Assembly (NCBI GenBank): GCA_950295325.1
Contig: OX485806.1
Span: 46,867,169 to 46,931,168, forward strand
Direction of reading: 5' to 3'
Origin: Polytrichum commune
Taxonomy: Eukaryota > Streptophyta > Polytrichopsida > Polytrichales > Polytrichaceae
Length of the DNA stretch: 64,000 nt
Shown here: positions 1-11,924 of the stretch, piece after piece
Position numbering within the stretch: position 1 is the first letter of the stretch
Layout of the letters: each line of letters begins with the position of its first letter
Position numbers and translations under genes: made by a program
Notes under the pieces: model-generated
What the model saw: only the letters and a program-made list of their open reading frames with translations
Database searches by the model: none
Told to the model about the DNA's origin: nothing

Positions 1-829
1 TGTTGAATGCCTTACAACTTGCCGGTGCTCTGTCTACCATGTATCATCCACTACATCGTTAGGTGTATGACGTGGATAGAATAACGTGACCTGGCTAATC
101 ACTAGTCATTATTTTGGCATCCTTTAACGACTATGTTTATACTATTATTCACAAATGACTCAATGATTCTATGTGGCACCTACGTCCTTCCAATGACGTG
201 GAAAATAGGTAGGTGTTTATTGAACATTACTCTCAATAATGTTGACATGTTAAAAGAATGACTACTACTTCCAACCTCAATGACTCTAGGAGGATTATTG
301 TTTAGGTGGCATTATACCGACTCATTTCTACACCTTATGTAGCTGTTTTTAAGTCATTGTAGTATCGCATTTGCTAACGTGGCACGTAAATTGAAAAACA
401 CTAAGACAAATCATTCTACATGTTGGCACTATATTTTCTTTTCTGTAGTCAAGCCCCTCCCACTACGTTCATGGTCTCCAAATGAGACAGAATTTCCAGA
501 GCATACTACTAGCTTCCGTTCGGATATGCAGTTGAGACAACACCCTCTAGCTCCCTTCTGAAGCAGTCAAATCTTATGCTGCAAAAATACCTAACCTGCT
601 GGCTTATACTAACTTTATGTTTAAACCCGTATATTCTTTGGAGTCGCAAATATTTAGAGAATCTGTTTCATCATGCCTTCCTTGACATCATGGAATTTAA
701 ACTGTTTGGGTGTTAGAGTAAAATTCTAGCCTTGACCCCCCCATATGAAATCTAGAAGAAGAAACACCCTACACATGATAGTGGGAATACACAAAAGTAC
801 TTACTGTATTACATAATAACCTGCCGACT
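1..829. other. Non-coding stretch, possible CACTA end region with AATGACT repeats
   Basis: No gene is supported here. The stretch lies beyond the 3' end of the minus-strand TNP2 transposase remnant. The 7-mer AATGACT or its complement occurs at 104-110, 154-160, 257-263, 279-285 and 352-358. Variants of the form ACGTGGC or TGTGGCA sit near 70, 171, 197, 305 and 378. Position 49 reads CACTACATCGTT, which begins like a CACTA-element terminus facing inwards. CACTA elements are known to carry short subterminal repeats bound by their accessory protein, so this may be that region, but no matching right terminus was found. Confidence 0.4.
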
Positions 830-3720
830 TTAAAGCCTTGCAATTGCCAACATATTATCAATATTTGATAATTCGATGGCCCCTACTAGACAGGCAGTTT
901 TTGGAGGTGGAGGCACACGCTCAGGAGCACTCATGCCCCGAACTTCTACTATAGTTGTAATGAAAACATTAGTTGTGTCTTGTTCTTTTTTTTTGATCTT
1001 GCTTTCTTTTGCAACACTACCTTCCAACCTGGTCTTGTCAAATCATTGGAGAAAAAAACTTGTGTAGCTTGGCTTTGGAAAATAAATGGCTTTGACATCT
1101 TTGGTAGTTTGTGTCGAGCATTTACCACCATGAAACCGGCATCATCCCGCATGTACGTTGGATTTCCGCGATTGTCTTCCTTTTTGAATCATTCACATCG
1201 AAAAAGAATTACTGGAGCTCGCAATGGACCACAATCCAGCTTCAAAATATCTTGTAGAACACCCACATAGTTTATTGATACCTCGGATTGAGAATCTGTT
1301 GTTGGCATTTCAAATATAGATGCAATTCCATTGTCGTATGTTTGCAACAATGCGGATTGTGAATCTTCGACTCGAAAGTGGTTTCCAAATACCCGCATCC
1401 TCGTGTATCGTGTTGCTTTTTGGGATGGCCTACTCACCAATAGAATCCTATCAATATCGTCAATGTTGCTCGGGTCATGTGGAAGGTTGTGTACTGCGCT
1501 TCTAACCCAAACATCAAACGTGCTGATGTTCGGGTTTTCCTCATGTTCCTCCCTCCATTGCCTGAACACAAGATATTGGAATTACTACATGGTCTATATG
1601 TCCAATACACAACAATCATTATCTAATCATATTACAGTCAAACCACAAACAATATTGACTCACAAATGACCAAAAAATGACTGCAATGCTCCATACCCAC
1701 CTGTGCCAAGGTTCAAGTAGGGATATGTTTGTTAAAACATATTGATGAGCAAGTTCTCTTATAGGTGGAGTCATGATAAAACTGGTCCCTGCCCCCTCCA
1801 GGACCTCCTCTGCATCTCCGTATTTTTCATCAGCATCCCAGACTTGACGGTCTACAACTTCAAACCTCTACATGTATTCTGTTATGAAACCAAGACACGC
1901 ATCCTTCACATATCCCTCTGCCATAGAAGCCTCAGGTCTGGCCATATTTCAAACATAGTGTTTTAGTGTTTTCATGTACCTTTCAACAGGGTACATCCAT
2001 CTTGTTGAAACTGGTCCACACAAGTCCAATTCGTCCACAAGGTGATAGACCAAATGAGTCATAATATCAAAAAACGATGGAGGGAAGTGCATCTCTAAAA
2101 GTGCCATACTCCATGCAACATCAACACAAAGTCCTTGAAACTCTAATGGATTCCAGACTTTGTTGCAAATCCTACGGAATACCTTAGAAATCCGCATCAC
2201 TGCCATTCTTGGCCCAGGTTGCAACAAACCCCTTAGCGCCAAAGGCAATATTTGTTGCATAAGCACATGATAATCATGTGACTTTAGTCCTCCAAAATTT
2301 TTCTTTCGTATGTATGGAGAGATGTTGGATATGTGACCTGAAGGTGTTCTCAAAGATTCTATAGTGCTAGCAAAAATATCAAACTCTTCACTTGTCAATA
2401 CATACGGGGTTGCAGGTTTCAACATTTTACCAGGTTTTTTGGAATTACTGGTGAGCCACAAGTGCTTCTCCCCCCTACGTTGTAGATCACGTCTAACTTT
2501 CACTGTAGCCTTGTGTCCAGTAATGGTCTTCAAAATGTTCTTTGAGAGATTTTCTTCACAATGCATCACATCCAATGTGTATCGAATAAGAAGGTCCTGA
2601 CACCAAAACAAAATAACAAATACTAGGAACCACATATGAACCATCAATTATAATGACTACATTGGAATTAATGTACACATCAATAGGCGAGCAATATCCT
2701 TGTTCTTCTATGAATGATTATCATGCGATAAGATTGACTTTAAATGAGAATGTAGACCCAGGTACCTTCCAATATGGCAAATCATGAAGAATGCTTCTTC
2801 TTTTCACATCGTGTATTTTTTAGGGATCTCCATCACCACCATCCTTGTTTCCGTTCCCAAGCCAAGTCTGGTAATTAACTCCTCGTTGTAGTTGCTCCTC
2901 CGCTGTGACCACTGTGGGAGGCCCTCTTTCTTCAATGCGGCCATTGAAGTGATCCTTCATTCTAGAAGATCTCCAAGGGTCATCATGTGGTAGCCACCTC
3001 CGTGTCTCAATGCATGTTTGTTTTCCAAGTTCAATGGAATGCTCTCCCCTAAAATCCGGCCCACATACTGGACAAACAACATAGCCTTGGTATGCAACTC
3101 CTGCTACTGTCCCATACCCCGGGAAGTCGTGGATTGTCCATAACAAGATTGCCCTCAAACTAAGTGTGCAAAATCCTATTTCTTTGAGCACATCGTATCC
3201 TAGCACGCCATTCCATAGCTGATGTAATTCTTCAACTAATGGTGTCAAATACACGTCGAAAAATTGTGTTGTAAATGATTGTTTTCCAAGAATAAGTAAG
3301 GCTAACATCACAAAAAATTTCTTGGTTGTCAACCATGGAGGTATATTGTAATTAAGCAACATCACTAGCCATGTAGACCAAGTTGATCGATGAAGCTTGA
3401 AGGGATTCACACCATTCCCATATGTACATTACGTGCATCTTCCCCAAATGTGGGATCTACATTATCATGAACATGTTGCCATGCCTTGGAGTCACAAGGA
3501 TGTCTAACCATACCGTCTGTGCTCCTATTATTTGAATGCCAAACCATGAGCTCTGAAATTGCAGGTGATCGAAACATACGTTTTAGTCTAGGTATCAAGG
3601 GGAAATATTCAAGAACTTTGCACGGTCTTTTTTTTTCTCTATGTCTTTGTATCGTGCTTTATTACATTTGGGACAACGGACATCATTCTTGTAAGGCCCT
3701 CTAAACAACAATCATCCTCT
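830..3720 (-). pseudogene. Degenerate CACTA (En/Spm) TNP2-type transposase
   Basis: Transposase remnant of a CACTA DNA transposon, read right to left. At 3640-3700 there is a CPKC cysteine pair. At 3410-2820 comes the TNP2 core, with WTIHDFPGYG and the cysteine pair CPVCG. At 2596-1949 lie the motif YTLDVMHCEEN and the DUF4218-type segment with YHLVDELDLCGPV and RWMYPVERYMKTLK. At 1569-950 is the DUF4216-type segment with YVGVLQDILKLD and DDAGFMVVN. The conserved LPYWK / DLLIRYTLDVMH junction is split by a 169-bp GT-AG intron at 2597-2765. The copy is dead: there is a frameshift in a nine-T run near 3630, another near 3415, and an in-frame stop just before the intron near 2812-2822. The amino-terminal transposase-associated domain was not recognised. 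Family assignment is firm; element ends are not. Confidence 0.88.
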
Positions 3721-4741
3721 TTCACAAGCGTGAATTATGTTGTAATTTAATCCCAACTTTCTAATCATTGATTTTGCAGCATGGTAGTTCTTGGGTAAGC
3801 GGTTCTCACCGGGTAGAAGGTGTAGGCTGAATAGAGCAAACAATTGATCGGCAAACGTTGATAGTTATCAATCACAAATAAAAAAACGGCTACAGATAGC
3901 TATAGAAAATATCTATAAGAAAAAAATGATAATTATTTTGTTCTAAATCATGAACTAAGCATTAAGGCCATCGGCGGCTAAGGTCTACAATGCCTCCACT
4001 TGCAGTCATACAATCTAATCTAACTCCACAAAAGAAAGACAGAATTTTTTGTATGTTAACAAACATTCATTCTGTAGTAAGTTTTTGCTATGACTTTAAA
4101 ACAACAAAACCCAGGGAACAAAGTCTCGAGGAAGACTGAGATAGTGTCTATAAGGGTTAATGTCACATTGGATTAAGGATTTTAATAACATATTAGGGTC
4201 TTTTTTCCTTCATTACTTCTTAATTCCATTTATTTTCCCACTCTTAAGGTTCTTTTGTGCTTCCTCAGTAGTGAGTGACTCCGTCCTATCAAAAGGTAAT
4301 TTTCTATCATTCTATGGTTTCGACATATGTCCGTCGTGAAGCTCAAAAGCTTGGCAATTCGTCAGGACCGAAGTCCGGGGTAATGTCTTTTGCATGCCAT
4401 AACATCTTTCACAACAAGAATTTGATCTTTGCGATAAATTCAAATTAATCCTGTTTAATTCAACTTACGGTCTTTCGGCCATTCCTTTCAAAACTGTAAC
4501 CATCCTCTTCATCTGCCACTTATCTGGCAACTCATCACCACAAACAACCACAAGATTATATATAATCAATGCATCGACAAATCAGGCGATAATCTTTGAT
4601 CCAAGCTCAGGATTATTTCCAGCTTAGAAGGGATGCACCCTCGGTAATGTCTGTAGCAGCTCTTGGTCTGCTATTAAAGATCCTTGTCTGTGCAGTCACT
4701 GCATTGGTTTCACACCAGGTAATGTCTAGTACCCATGCCCA
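3721..4741. other. Spacer without recognisable gene
   Basis: AT-rich sequence between the TNP2 remnant and the GGCNATNGCC block. It probably belongs to the 5' part of the CACTA element or its flank. No open frame with family similarity was seen on either strand. Confidence 0.5.
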
Positions 4742-5818
4742 GGCTATAGTCTATCATGCTAGCCTCTCGGTACCCTTTCCCTCTCAGGGACACACCTGTA
4801 AAGCCTATAGTCTAGCCAGTCTTCTCCTCTTCCGACTCCGCCTCTCTCAACGGCCATGAAGACTATTGCTCTCCTTCTCCTATTAATTGCCTCACTGGTT
4901 ACATGTAGGCGATAGCCAAATAACACAGGCGATGGCCTTTCTTGAACTCCTTACCTTCTCTGACCTTCCGTCTTCTTTCCCTCTCTCTCTCTATGCTGGC
5001 TATGGCCTTTATCCTATCTCTACCCTGCTGGTCTCTTCCCAGACTCTACCTTTCACTCGCCTAATTGCCAATGCTCCCTGTAGCTTCCTACGGCTATTGC
5101 CCAGATACTTACGCTCAATGTCTATAGCCCTTTGTCCTCACTTCGGACTTGAAGGACCCACTTTCTTGACCATGGCCACATTCAGACTATTGCCCTTGCC
5201 TTCACTCACTGACAATAGCCTCTCCCTTCTACTTCAGACTCAAAGAAACTTCTCACTTGCCTATGGCCCTTCTCAGATTTTGACCATTGCTCTTATGACA
5301 ATCTTTCTCTCAAAGCTCATCGCCCTCTTGGCTGATAATATATCTATTTTAGCACGCAAGACTATTGCCAAACATCACACAAGACACTTTCTTTATTCCT
5401 GCACACACTCATACAACAACTACTTCAAAGACACTTGCATTTCCGAGATACTTTACTCCAACTGTAAAAAGTTCCAAGGTCACTTAGAGTCCGAATCACT
5501 CGGCTCTTCTCCCTATGTCTATTCCTAAAAGCATATTGCCAGGCTAAGTGTTTATGGCCAAACTCAATCACTGAGCTTCGACATTCACTGCCTATTGCTA
5601 ATCTATGCTGAGGCTACGTCAGATTCTACTGCATTGGAAAAATAGCCTGTCTTGGCAATGGCCAGCCTCCTCCCTATAAGCGGAGGAGAAGATGGTGGTT
5701 ACAACCGCCTGCCCACTTGCTATTGCCCTAGGTTCACACTGGCTAATTGCCCTTGAGTGACTATTGCTATTACTAATCACTAATTTAGCAAGTTGGGCTT
5801 CGAAGCCAGGCGATTGCC
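4742..5818. repeat. Block of dispersed GGCNATNGCC motifs
   Basis: The imperfect palindrome GGC(G/T)AT(A/G/T)GCC occurs exactly at 4908-4917 (GGCGATAGCC), 4928-4937 (GGCGATGGCC), 4998-5007 (GGCTATGGCC), 5092-5101 (GGCTATTGCC) and 5809-5818 (GGCGATTGCC). More than a dozen one- or two-base variants (CTATTGCC, CTATAGCC, CTATGGCC, GGCAATGGCC, GGCTAATTGCC) lie between them, in both orientations and irregularly spaced. A 213-codon open frame at 4887-5528 resembles no known protein and is taken as chance. The pattern fits transposase- or accessory-protein-binding subterminal repeats, perhaps of the adjoining CACTA element, but ownership is not proven. Confidence 0.65.
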
Positions 5819-6540
5819 AAAAAATCGAGCTTACACATTCTAACTAAGAGAGATAGTAGAAGATTTTCTGAAGCTTGCTATGAGGCAATTGAGAATGTAA
5901 GATCAAAGTTTTTCCTAACTACATATAAGCAAGGCTTTGCCTAAGCATTTAGAAGAAGAAAGAGTGTACAAAGTGGAAGGAAGAGGTTTTTAAACCCTCT
6001 CAAAAAAAGGTTGGACCCCTCCACCATCGGCTTCATTCTTCAAATCCTTCCCTAAAATTTAGGCCGGTTATTCTGGTTGAGGTTGCCACCCTCTCGCCAA
6101 GGTGGCTTCGACGGGAAACCTTAAAAAATATTTTCTAAATTTCCGCCATCAAGTTGGCAAGGGGGCAAGTGGGCAAATAGCCTTTTTTATTATTATTATT
6201 TTTTTAAAAAAACATTTCATGCCAATTTTTCCTTCTTACGCAAAATATCTCCAATTGTTTTAAGTGGCCAATATTAACTAGTAAACTAACAATTTCTTAG
6301 CTAACATGTATTAACTTAAATCTTAGCAAGTTGTTTTTACTAGCTAGCATGTTTTTCCTACTTCGTTATTTTCTAGCACCACTTAGTTTTCATTTTGACC
6401 AACCTTACCCTTCACTAGAATTTTGTTTCTTCCGATTGAAGGCCCGAAGTCCTCGATAATTCACCTTCCTTCTTTTAGGCTAAATACTAAATGAACTAAT
6501 TTTTCTTTAAATTCCTTATCAATTCTAAATTTTAATGCTA
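5819..6540. other. Spacer without recognisable gene
   Basis: Mixed-composition sequence before the copia remnant. The 5' LTR of that element would be expected here, but no copy could be matched, so the left part of the element is either lost or too diverged to see. Confidence 0.45.
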
Positions 6541-6568
6541 GTATCCTAACTAAAAGTGATCCCGCGGA

Positions 6569-6928
6569 GTGGTGGACCACTCTAGGGATTCACAAATGAC
6601 CTTGCTCAATAGCCTACCACCCTCATTCGACCATTTGATCACCGCATTGGAAACACACCCGATTTTGGAGCTCACGTTGGTTTTCATCACCGCACACCTC
6701 ATGTATGAGGTGTCCAAGAAAGAAGAGAAGGAGCCTCAAGGAGATGATGCAACCATGGTGTCCCGCCAACCTCGAGCGTTCAACAAGAACGAAAGGCGAG
6801 TCAACAATCCAAGGTGCTACAATTGTAGTAAGTTGGGCCACATTGCTTGTCATTGTCAAAGCAAATGCAAGTTGAATGCAAACATTGCAAGGGTCAACGA
6901 TGATTTTGCATTTGTTGTGAAAAATTGA
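6569..6928 (+). pseudogene. copia-1 gag remnant with CCHC zinc knuckle
   Basis: The open part codes for 119 residues of a copia-type gag (UBN2-like) protein. Near its end is a zinc knuckle at 6815-6858 of the form CX2CX4HX4C, with all four ligands kept (CYNCSKLGHIACHC). Gag binds the element RNA and forms the virus-like particle. The normal amino-terminal half is missing or too damaged to follow, and the frame closes soon after the knuckle, before the protease. Confidence 0.85.
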
Positions 6929-7166
6929 GCATCTCAAATCTTTGCCAATAGATGGATTGTTGATTCGAGGGCCTCACGACACATGACCCTGCATAAGCAT
7001 TTTTCAACACGTACGAACCCGTTTCTGGTTGCAAAGTGTTTATAAGTGATAACGGTATGTTAGAAGCCGTAGGCAACGGCTCTATACTAGTGGAAACACG
7101 TGTGCAGGGTGTTTGCAAAATATTAAAATACATGATGTGCTTCATATGTCAAATTTGTAATCCAAT

Positions 7167-8771
7167 TTGCTTTCAGTGAGAAAAATCATTTCGAAGGGTT
7201 TGAAGGTGCATTTCAATTTGTTGGGTTGCGTGGTGGGGGCAAACAATAGTGAAATGTTGGCCGTTGCTCCATTGGAATCTAGTTTGTACCAATTGGACAC
7301 GAATGTCATGAATGGGGCCAAAACGAGTTCTTTGACGTGTTCCGATGGAAATTCGCATTATTTGAAGCTTTGGCATAAGAGGTTGGGGCATCTCAATGCA
7401 AATAGCGTGAAAATGCCTCAAAACATGGTAAGCAGGATGGACGTGGAAGCGGTGCAAGGCAACATGCGTTTGTTTACATGCGAAAGATGTGTCGAGGACA
7501 AACAAGAGAGGTGACTATTCCTGACGAACGCACGAACCCACACCACGAGGATCTTGGAGCTCATGCATTCCAACATATGCAAGCCGATGAAAACGATGTC
7601 CAATGGAGGCGCGTGGTATTTTCTCACCTTCATTGACAATTTCTTGCACAAGATATGTGTGTATGTGCTTAAAACCAAAAACAAGGTGTTGGCAAGGTTC
7701 AAAGAATGGAAAACCCTAGTGGAGAAGCAATCGGAGGACGTAGTAAAGGCTTTTAGGACAAATAATAGTGGGGAGTACATTTCAAAGGCTTTTGATGATT
7801 TTTGAGCAAACATGGTATAACACAGCAAACCTCGTCACCTTATGTGCCGCAAAAAAATAGTATGGCAGAGCAAGCCAACCAAACCATCGTGAACGGCGAA
7901 TTGGAAGTGAAAATTTACATGGAGCAATTAGGGGGGTTTAAGCAAAAAAACTAAGAGCACCTTATATGCAAGTTGAATAAATTGCTTTACGGGTTGATGC
8001 AATTTGAAAGAGCATGGTATGAGTGTATTCATATATTCTTTGTGAATAAATGTTTTACTAAGAACCATGTGGATCATTTGTTGTATGTTCTACAAATTTG
8101 CCATTACATTGTGATTGTAATCATATATGTAGGCGACCTCATCATTTCTGCAAGCAATGTGGACATGATCAACGAGTTGAAGTCTAGCCTCAAGTGCAAA
8201 TTCTAGATGAGTGACCTCAATGAGTTGCATTTCTTCCTTGGAGTTCATTTCGATAGGGATAGGAGGACCTGTACCATTACCTTACATGGACAAAGCTTTT
8301 TTTAGACCATTTTGGAGTAATTCGGCATGGGTGATTGCAAACCTATCAGAACGCCGCTCGATGCAAAGACCTCGTTATCAAAGCTTGAGAAAGAGGAGCA
8401 CGAGGAACATTTGCACAAAATGAAGGAAATTCTATACAAAAAGGCGGGAGGATTGTTGATGTACGCCATGGTGGCCACAAGACTGGACCTTGCATATGCA
8501 GTAAGTGTGGTAAGCTGATTTATGTTGAAACCGGGTCCGATGCATTGGATGGCCATCAAACAAATCATGCAATTATTGAAAGACTCCTTAGATATAAAGT
8601 TGCATAGCGGCGACAAATATATCATCATAAAAGGTTATTCCGATGCGGATTGGGCCGACAATGTAGAAAACCATAGATCTACTTTAAGATATGTTTTCTT
8701 TGTTGGAGTGGGGGTCGTGTCATGAAATAGCAAACGGCAACAAATGGTGGTATAATCAACAATGGAGGCGG
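7167..8771 (+). pseudogene. copia-1 pol remnant with a deletion joining integrase to reverse transcriptase
   Basis: Recognisable in order are a GAG-pre-integrase motif (LWHKRLGHLNANSV, about 7365-7410), the integrase core start (near 7554-7805), the integrase AEQANQTI segment (about 7863-7888), the RT segment NGELEVKIYMEQ and KLLYGLMQ, the RT active-site box at 8126-8137, and RNase H pieces (TPLDAKTSL, YSDADWAD). The integrase Glu-region motif passes straight into mid-RT near 7890, so about a quarter of a normal pol is missing. The RT box reads YVGD where copia elements have YVDD, so a catalytic aspartate is lost. Several stops are present, and RNase H is cut at 8771 by the nested solo LTR. 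Confidence 0.87.
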
Positions 8772-9358
8772 TGATGCACACCTCTCCATGAAGAGTGCCC
8801 AAAACACCATGGGTACAAGGGGGACCCCGGAATGACACTCGGGACTTGTGGCGCCGTTGGTGAGGGCCCCGGGCGTTGGGAACGTCTCCCACCCACGGAG
8901 ACTGGGAGTTACAAGGATAAGGCCATAAGCTATGCGTAGCTTATAGCATGCAAATTCTAAAATGCTCAAGTACACCTCAATCGGACATATGAGCTAGGAG
9001 ATATGGTAATTTCAGTGGGGAGTTATCACAGGTCAACGCCCTAGTACAACAGTGGCCGGGGAGTGGCTCCCAGGACTGCCAAGATTTGAACGGGCATAAC
9101 TTCCTCAATACTTGCTAAAATGGGGCAAGTGAGTAGTCAATTGGCATCTACATAAACCGTAGATGAAATTGGAGTAGTCTTGTATGAGCATCGAAGATCA
9201 TACAAAGAAGTTATGTTCTGAAGTTGTTGGAGGCTTCTAGCCCCAACGGCTAAGAAAAAATGTCTACTTGGCCCCAATTCTTGGTAGAGAGACAAAAGGT
9301 TTCTTGACGGTGGGGTAGGGGCCCTACCATGTCATGTAGGCTTATATGGGTGAGGTAG

Positions 9359-11560
9359 TGATGGACGCCGTGGGTCATTCCTTTGCAATTTAGCTCAAGA
9401 AGACTCACGGTGAGACATCACGTAAATTTATATTCGCTTGAGAACTACCGTGCCTCATTAATATGTTCGGTCTCAAATTAATAATCCCTCTCTTCTCCTT
9501 ATGATATGAATATAATTATTGGAGTGAACACAATCTCATTATCTTAATTCTTACTCTCAATGTAAGGCATCATTGATAATAAGAACCATTAGATTTAAAG
9601 AAAGCTTCAAGAGGTGTAACAATATCTTTGATAATAATATAGTGTTCAATAAATTGCATGAATCCTTAATGTTAGTAGTTCATAAACATTAATCACACAA
9701 ATGATGGTAATCTTATAATGATGAAGAAGATCTAATATTCTTGAGTCTTCCTTTTTAAGCTCAAGTGTTACTACTTATAATATTGTAACTTGACATGTAT
9801 GCATATAGTAGTTATAATTTTGTGAACACATCATTGATTGTTTTGCAATGTCACGTTTAACATTCAAAGTGTTTTAATGACAAGAATAATTATAACTCTC
9901 TTGAGGTTTATTCAAGAGAAAGAACTCCTCTTTGATTGTTAATGACATCCAACAACTCACAAAGTATCTTAAGAGAAGAAGCACTTATACTACAAAGTGT
10001 TTCTTGATGACGAGAAGATTAGAACATCATTCTTACATTACTCTCTTGAGTGTTTGTTCAAGAGAGACAACTCTTTCAACTTATAATGACATCCAACAAC
10101 TCACAAAGAATCTCGAAAGAGAAAGAAGTTCTAATTTATGTCTTCATCATTCTTGTTAATCATAAAATAAGTTTGATACTCAAACATATGTTATATAATA
10201 TAATATGCATAATACTTGTAAGTCAATTATGTAGTTTATGATAATAAGTTCCTCCTCTTTTGAAGGAGTTTGTAATCGTTAAGAAGTTTCACTTGAATTA
10301 TCCATAATATGCATATAATTCTTCAAACATACAATCACATGTATATTTATAATTCCCTTTTGAGGAGTTCAATGATAAGTTTCACTTTTGAGAGTCAATC
10401 GTAATTCCGACGTTCAAATTGACGTTACTACTCATAACAACTCCTCTCAAAATTCCATTGATACTCCAACTATTCTTGAGCGCTTTGTTCTCACCCTCGC
10501 ACTAATACTTTGAGTTCTTTCTCAAAGCACCTACTCTCCTCTCGTTTATCAATCTCTTGAGTCACAAGTACCAATTGACAATTCGTAGTTAAATTTGAGA
10601 AAGAGAGAGAGAAAGGTCACACACACATTTATGAAAAAGATAATATATTGCAAAAGGGCTCCGAGAGGAGAGATACAAAAGGAACTCAAGTGTTTTTGAC
10701 ACTCAAATTTAAGATAACTTCGTTGTGTAGAAAATGAGGTGTAGGTTCCCTAAATCGTTCCGCTTATATAGTATTTTCTATCTATCTCAAAATCCATAAT
10801 AAGAGTGGTTGTTATCTCCACTTTCCTAGATAACTAACTATCTTCAATATATGTAGATGCTATCTATCCTAAACGGTTATAACCGTTTCACTACTCTAAT
10901 GTTCTTAATACCAAGATTTCACTATATCTTTGTCGTATTATAATTTCTCTTTGGAGAGTCAATCAATTCTTTGTGATTGATTGATTCGATTCCGATAATT
11001 GGTATTTAGAACATCCTCGTAGAATGTACCCTTCTCCTTAATGTCTCCATAATGTCTTTGTATCTTAATAACCCAAAAATTCTCCTATAATTCATAATCA
11101 TGCTTCCTCAAAATTCTTCATTCTATATATTCCATAATCATGTCTCTTCGGATAATCATTCATCCTCAAAATCCTATATTCTATCTATCTCCTAAAGGCT
11201 TCATAATGCCTTTTCAAAATAGTCTTTTAAACCCAAAATCTTATATTTCTTTATGCCTCCTAATGCTCAATACTAACTCCTCTATACTAGTATAGTATCT
11301 TCCCACTCAATTCCTAAGTTCTCCTTCACTAAAACGCTGATGGCCCTATACCCGTGGTTAAGGGACCCCATAACCGCGCGTCGGTCTTGTATCTTCGTGG
11401 AAGGAGGGCCTAATTCCGTGGCCGAGATTCGGAGAGCTCTCTTCGTGTTCCTCTCTTCATTTCTTCATTTCGGTGATGATGTTCTTCCTCTTGGTGATGT
11501 TTGATGCCCTTAGGTGCTCTGTTGTGACTCATTTCTCTCTCATAATGTTGGTACTCAACA
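9359..11560. mobile_element. Second-level LTR-like insertion (2.2 kb) with GGTAG target duplication
   Basis: This segment interrupts the alignment between the solo LTR and its relative at 59712-60685. It starts TGATGG, ends CTCAACA and is flanked by GGTAG at 9354-9358 and 11561-11565. These are hallmarks of an LTR retroelement unit. No coding frame and no pair of LTRs inside it could be found, so it is either a long solo LTR or a non-autonomous element. It is AT-rich, has a TATA-like TTATATAGTA near 10764 and contains an internal 144-bp tandem duplication. Confidence 0.8.
9895..10130. repeat. Two-copy tandem repeat, period 144 bp
   Basis: The phrase AATGACATCCAACAACTCAC occurs at 9941 and again at 10085. 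The preceding ACTCTCTTGAG and the following AAGAGAAAG-like bases also repeat. The copies differ by substitutions and small indels. They lie inside the 9359-11560 insertion. Confidence 0.8.
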
Positions 11561-11924
11561 GGTAGTGTGGTTGCCAAACCACCCGAGGCCAAATGGCACC
11601 GCCTCTACGGGCATTGGCTCAACATGGAGGTATAGTTGTCTAGTATGGTGTTTGGATTGTTATAGTGTTGCTCCGGCAACACGATGATCAACTAAAGATT
11701 GGACTTTCATGGATGGAAGTTCACATCTTATCATTGGTTACCGATTAAGAAATGAATTCTCAATGCAAGTGTAGGAGGGTTGGTTCCCTTCCTATGAACT
11801 AAGAGGTCCATGATATGGGGAGCTATCCATTTGCATGGCGGAATGCAAATGGATAGCGATTGTGATCCTTGTTAGAATTGAAAAATGACCAAGATTGTCA
11901 AGTGCGCTTGCAAGGCTTGCAACA

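Larger units (their letters stand above)
8772..11924 (+). mobile_element. Solo LTR of a gypsy-type family, inserted in copia-1 RNase H
   Basis: A TG...CA unit starting TGATGCACACC and ending TTGCAACA, flanked on both sides by GCGG (8768-8771 and 11925-11928). Removing it with one GCGG restores the copia reading through the conserved Glu-Ala-Glu-Tyr motif, which fixes both borders. Without its own nested insertion (9359-11560) the unit is about 950 bp. It aligns along its length, in reverse complement, with the 974-bp LTR at 59712-60685; shared blocks include the ACCTCTCCAT start and the GTTGCTCCGGCAAC segment. No internal coding region is present, so it is a solo LTR left by recombination. 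Confidence 0.9.

Noticed and set aside
4887-5528. 213-codon open frame on the plus strand
   Set aside because: Its length comes from motif-rich, stop-poor sequence. The translation resembles no family and the same stretch is explained by the GGCNATNGCC repeats.
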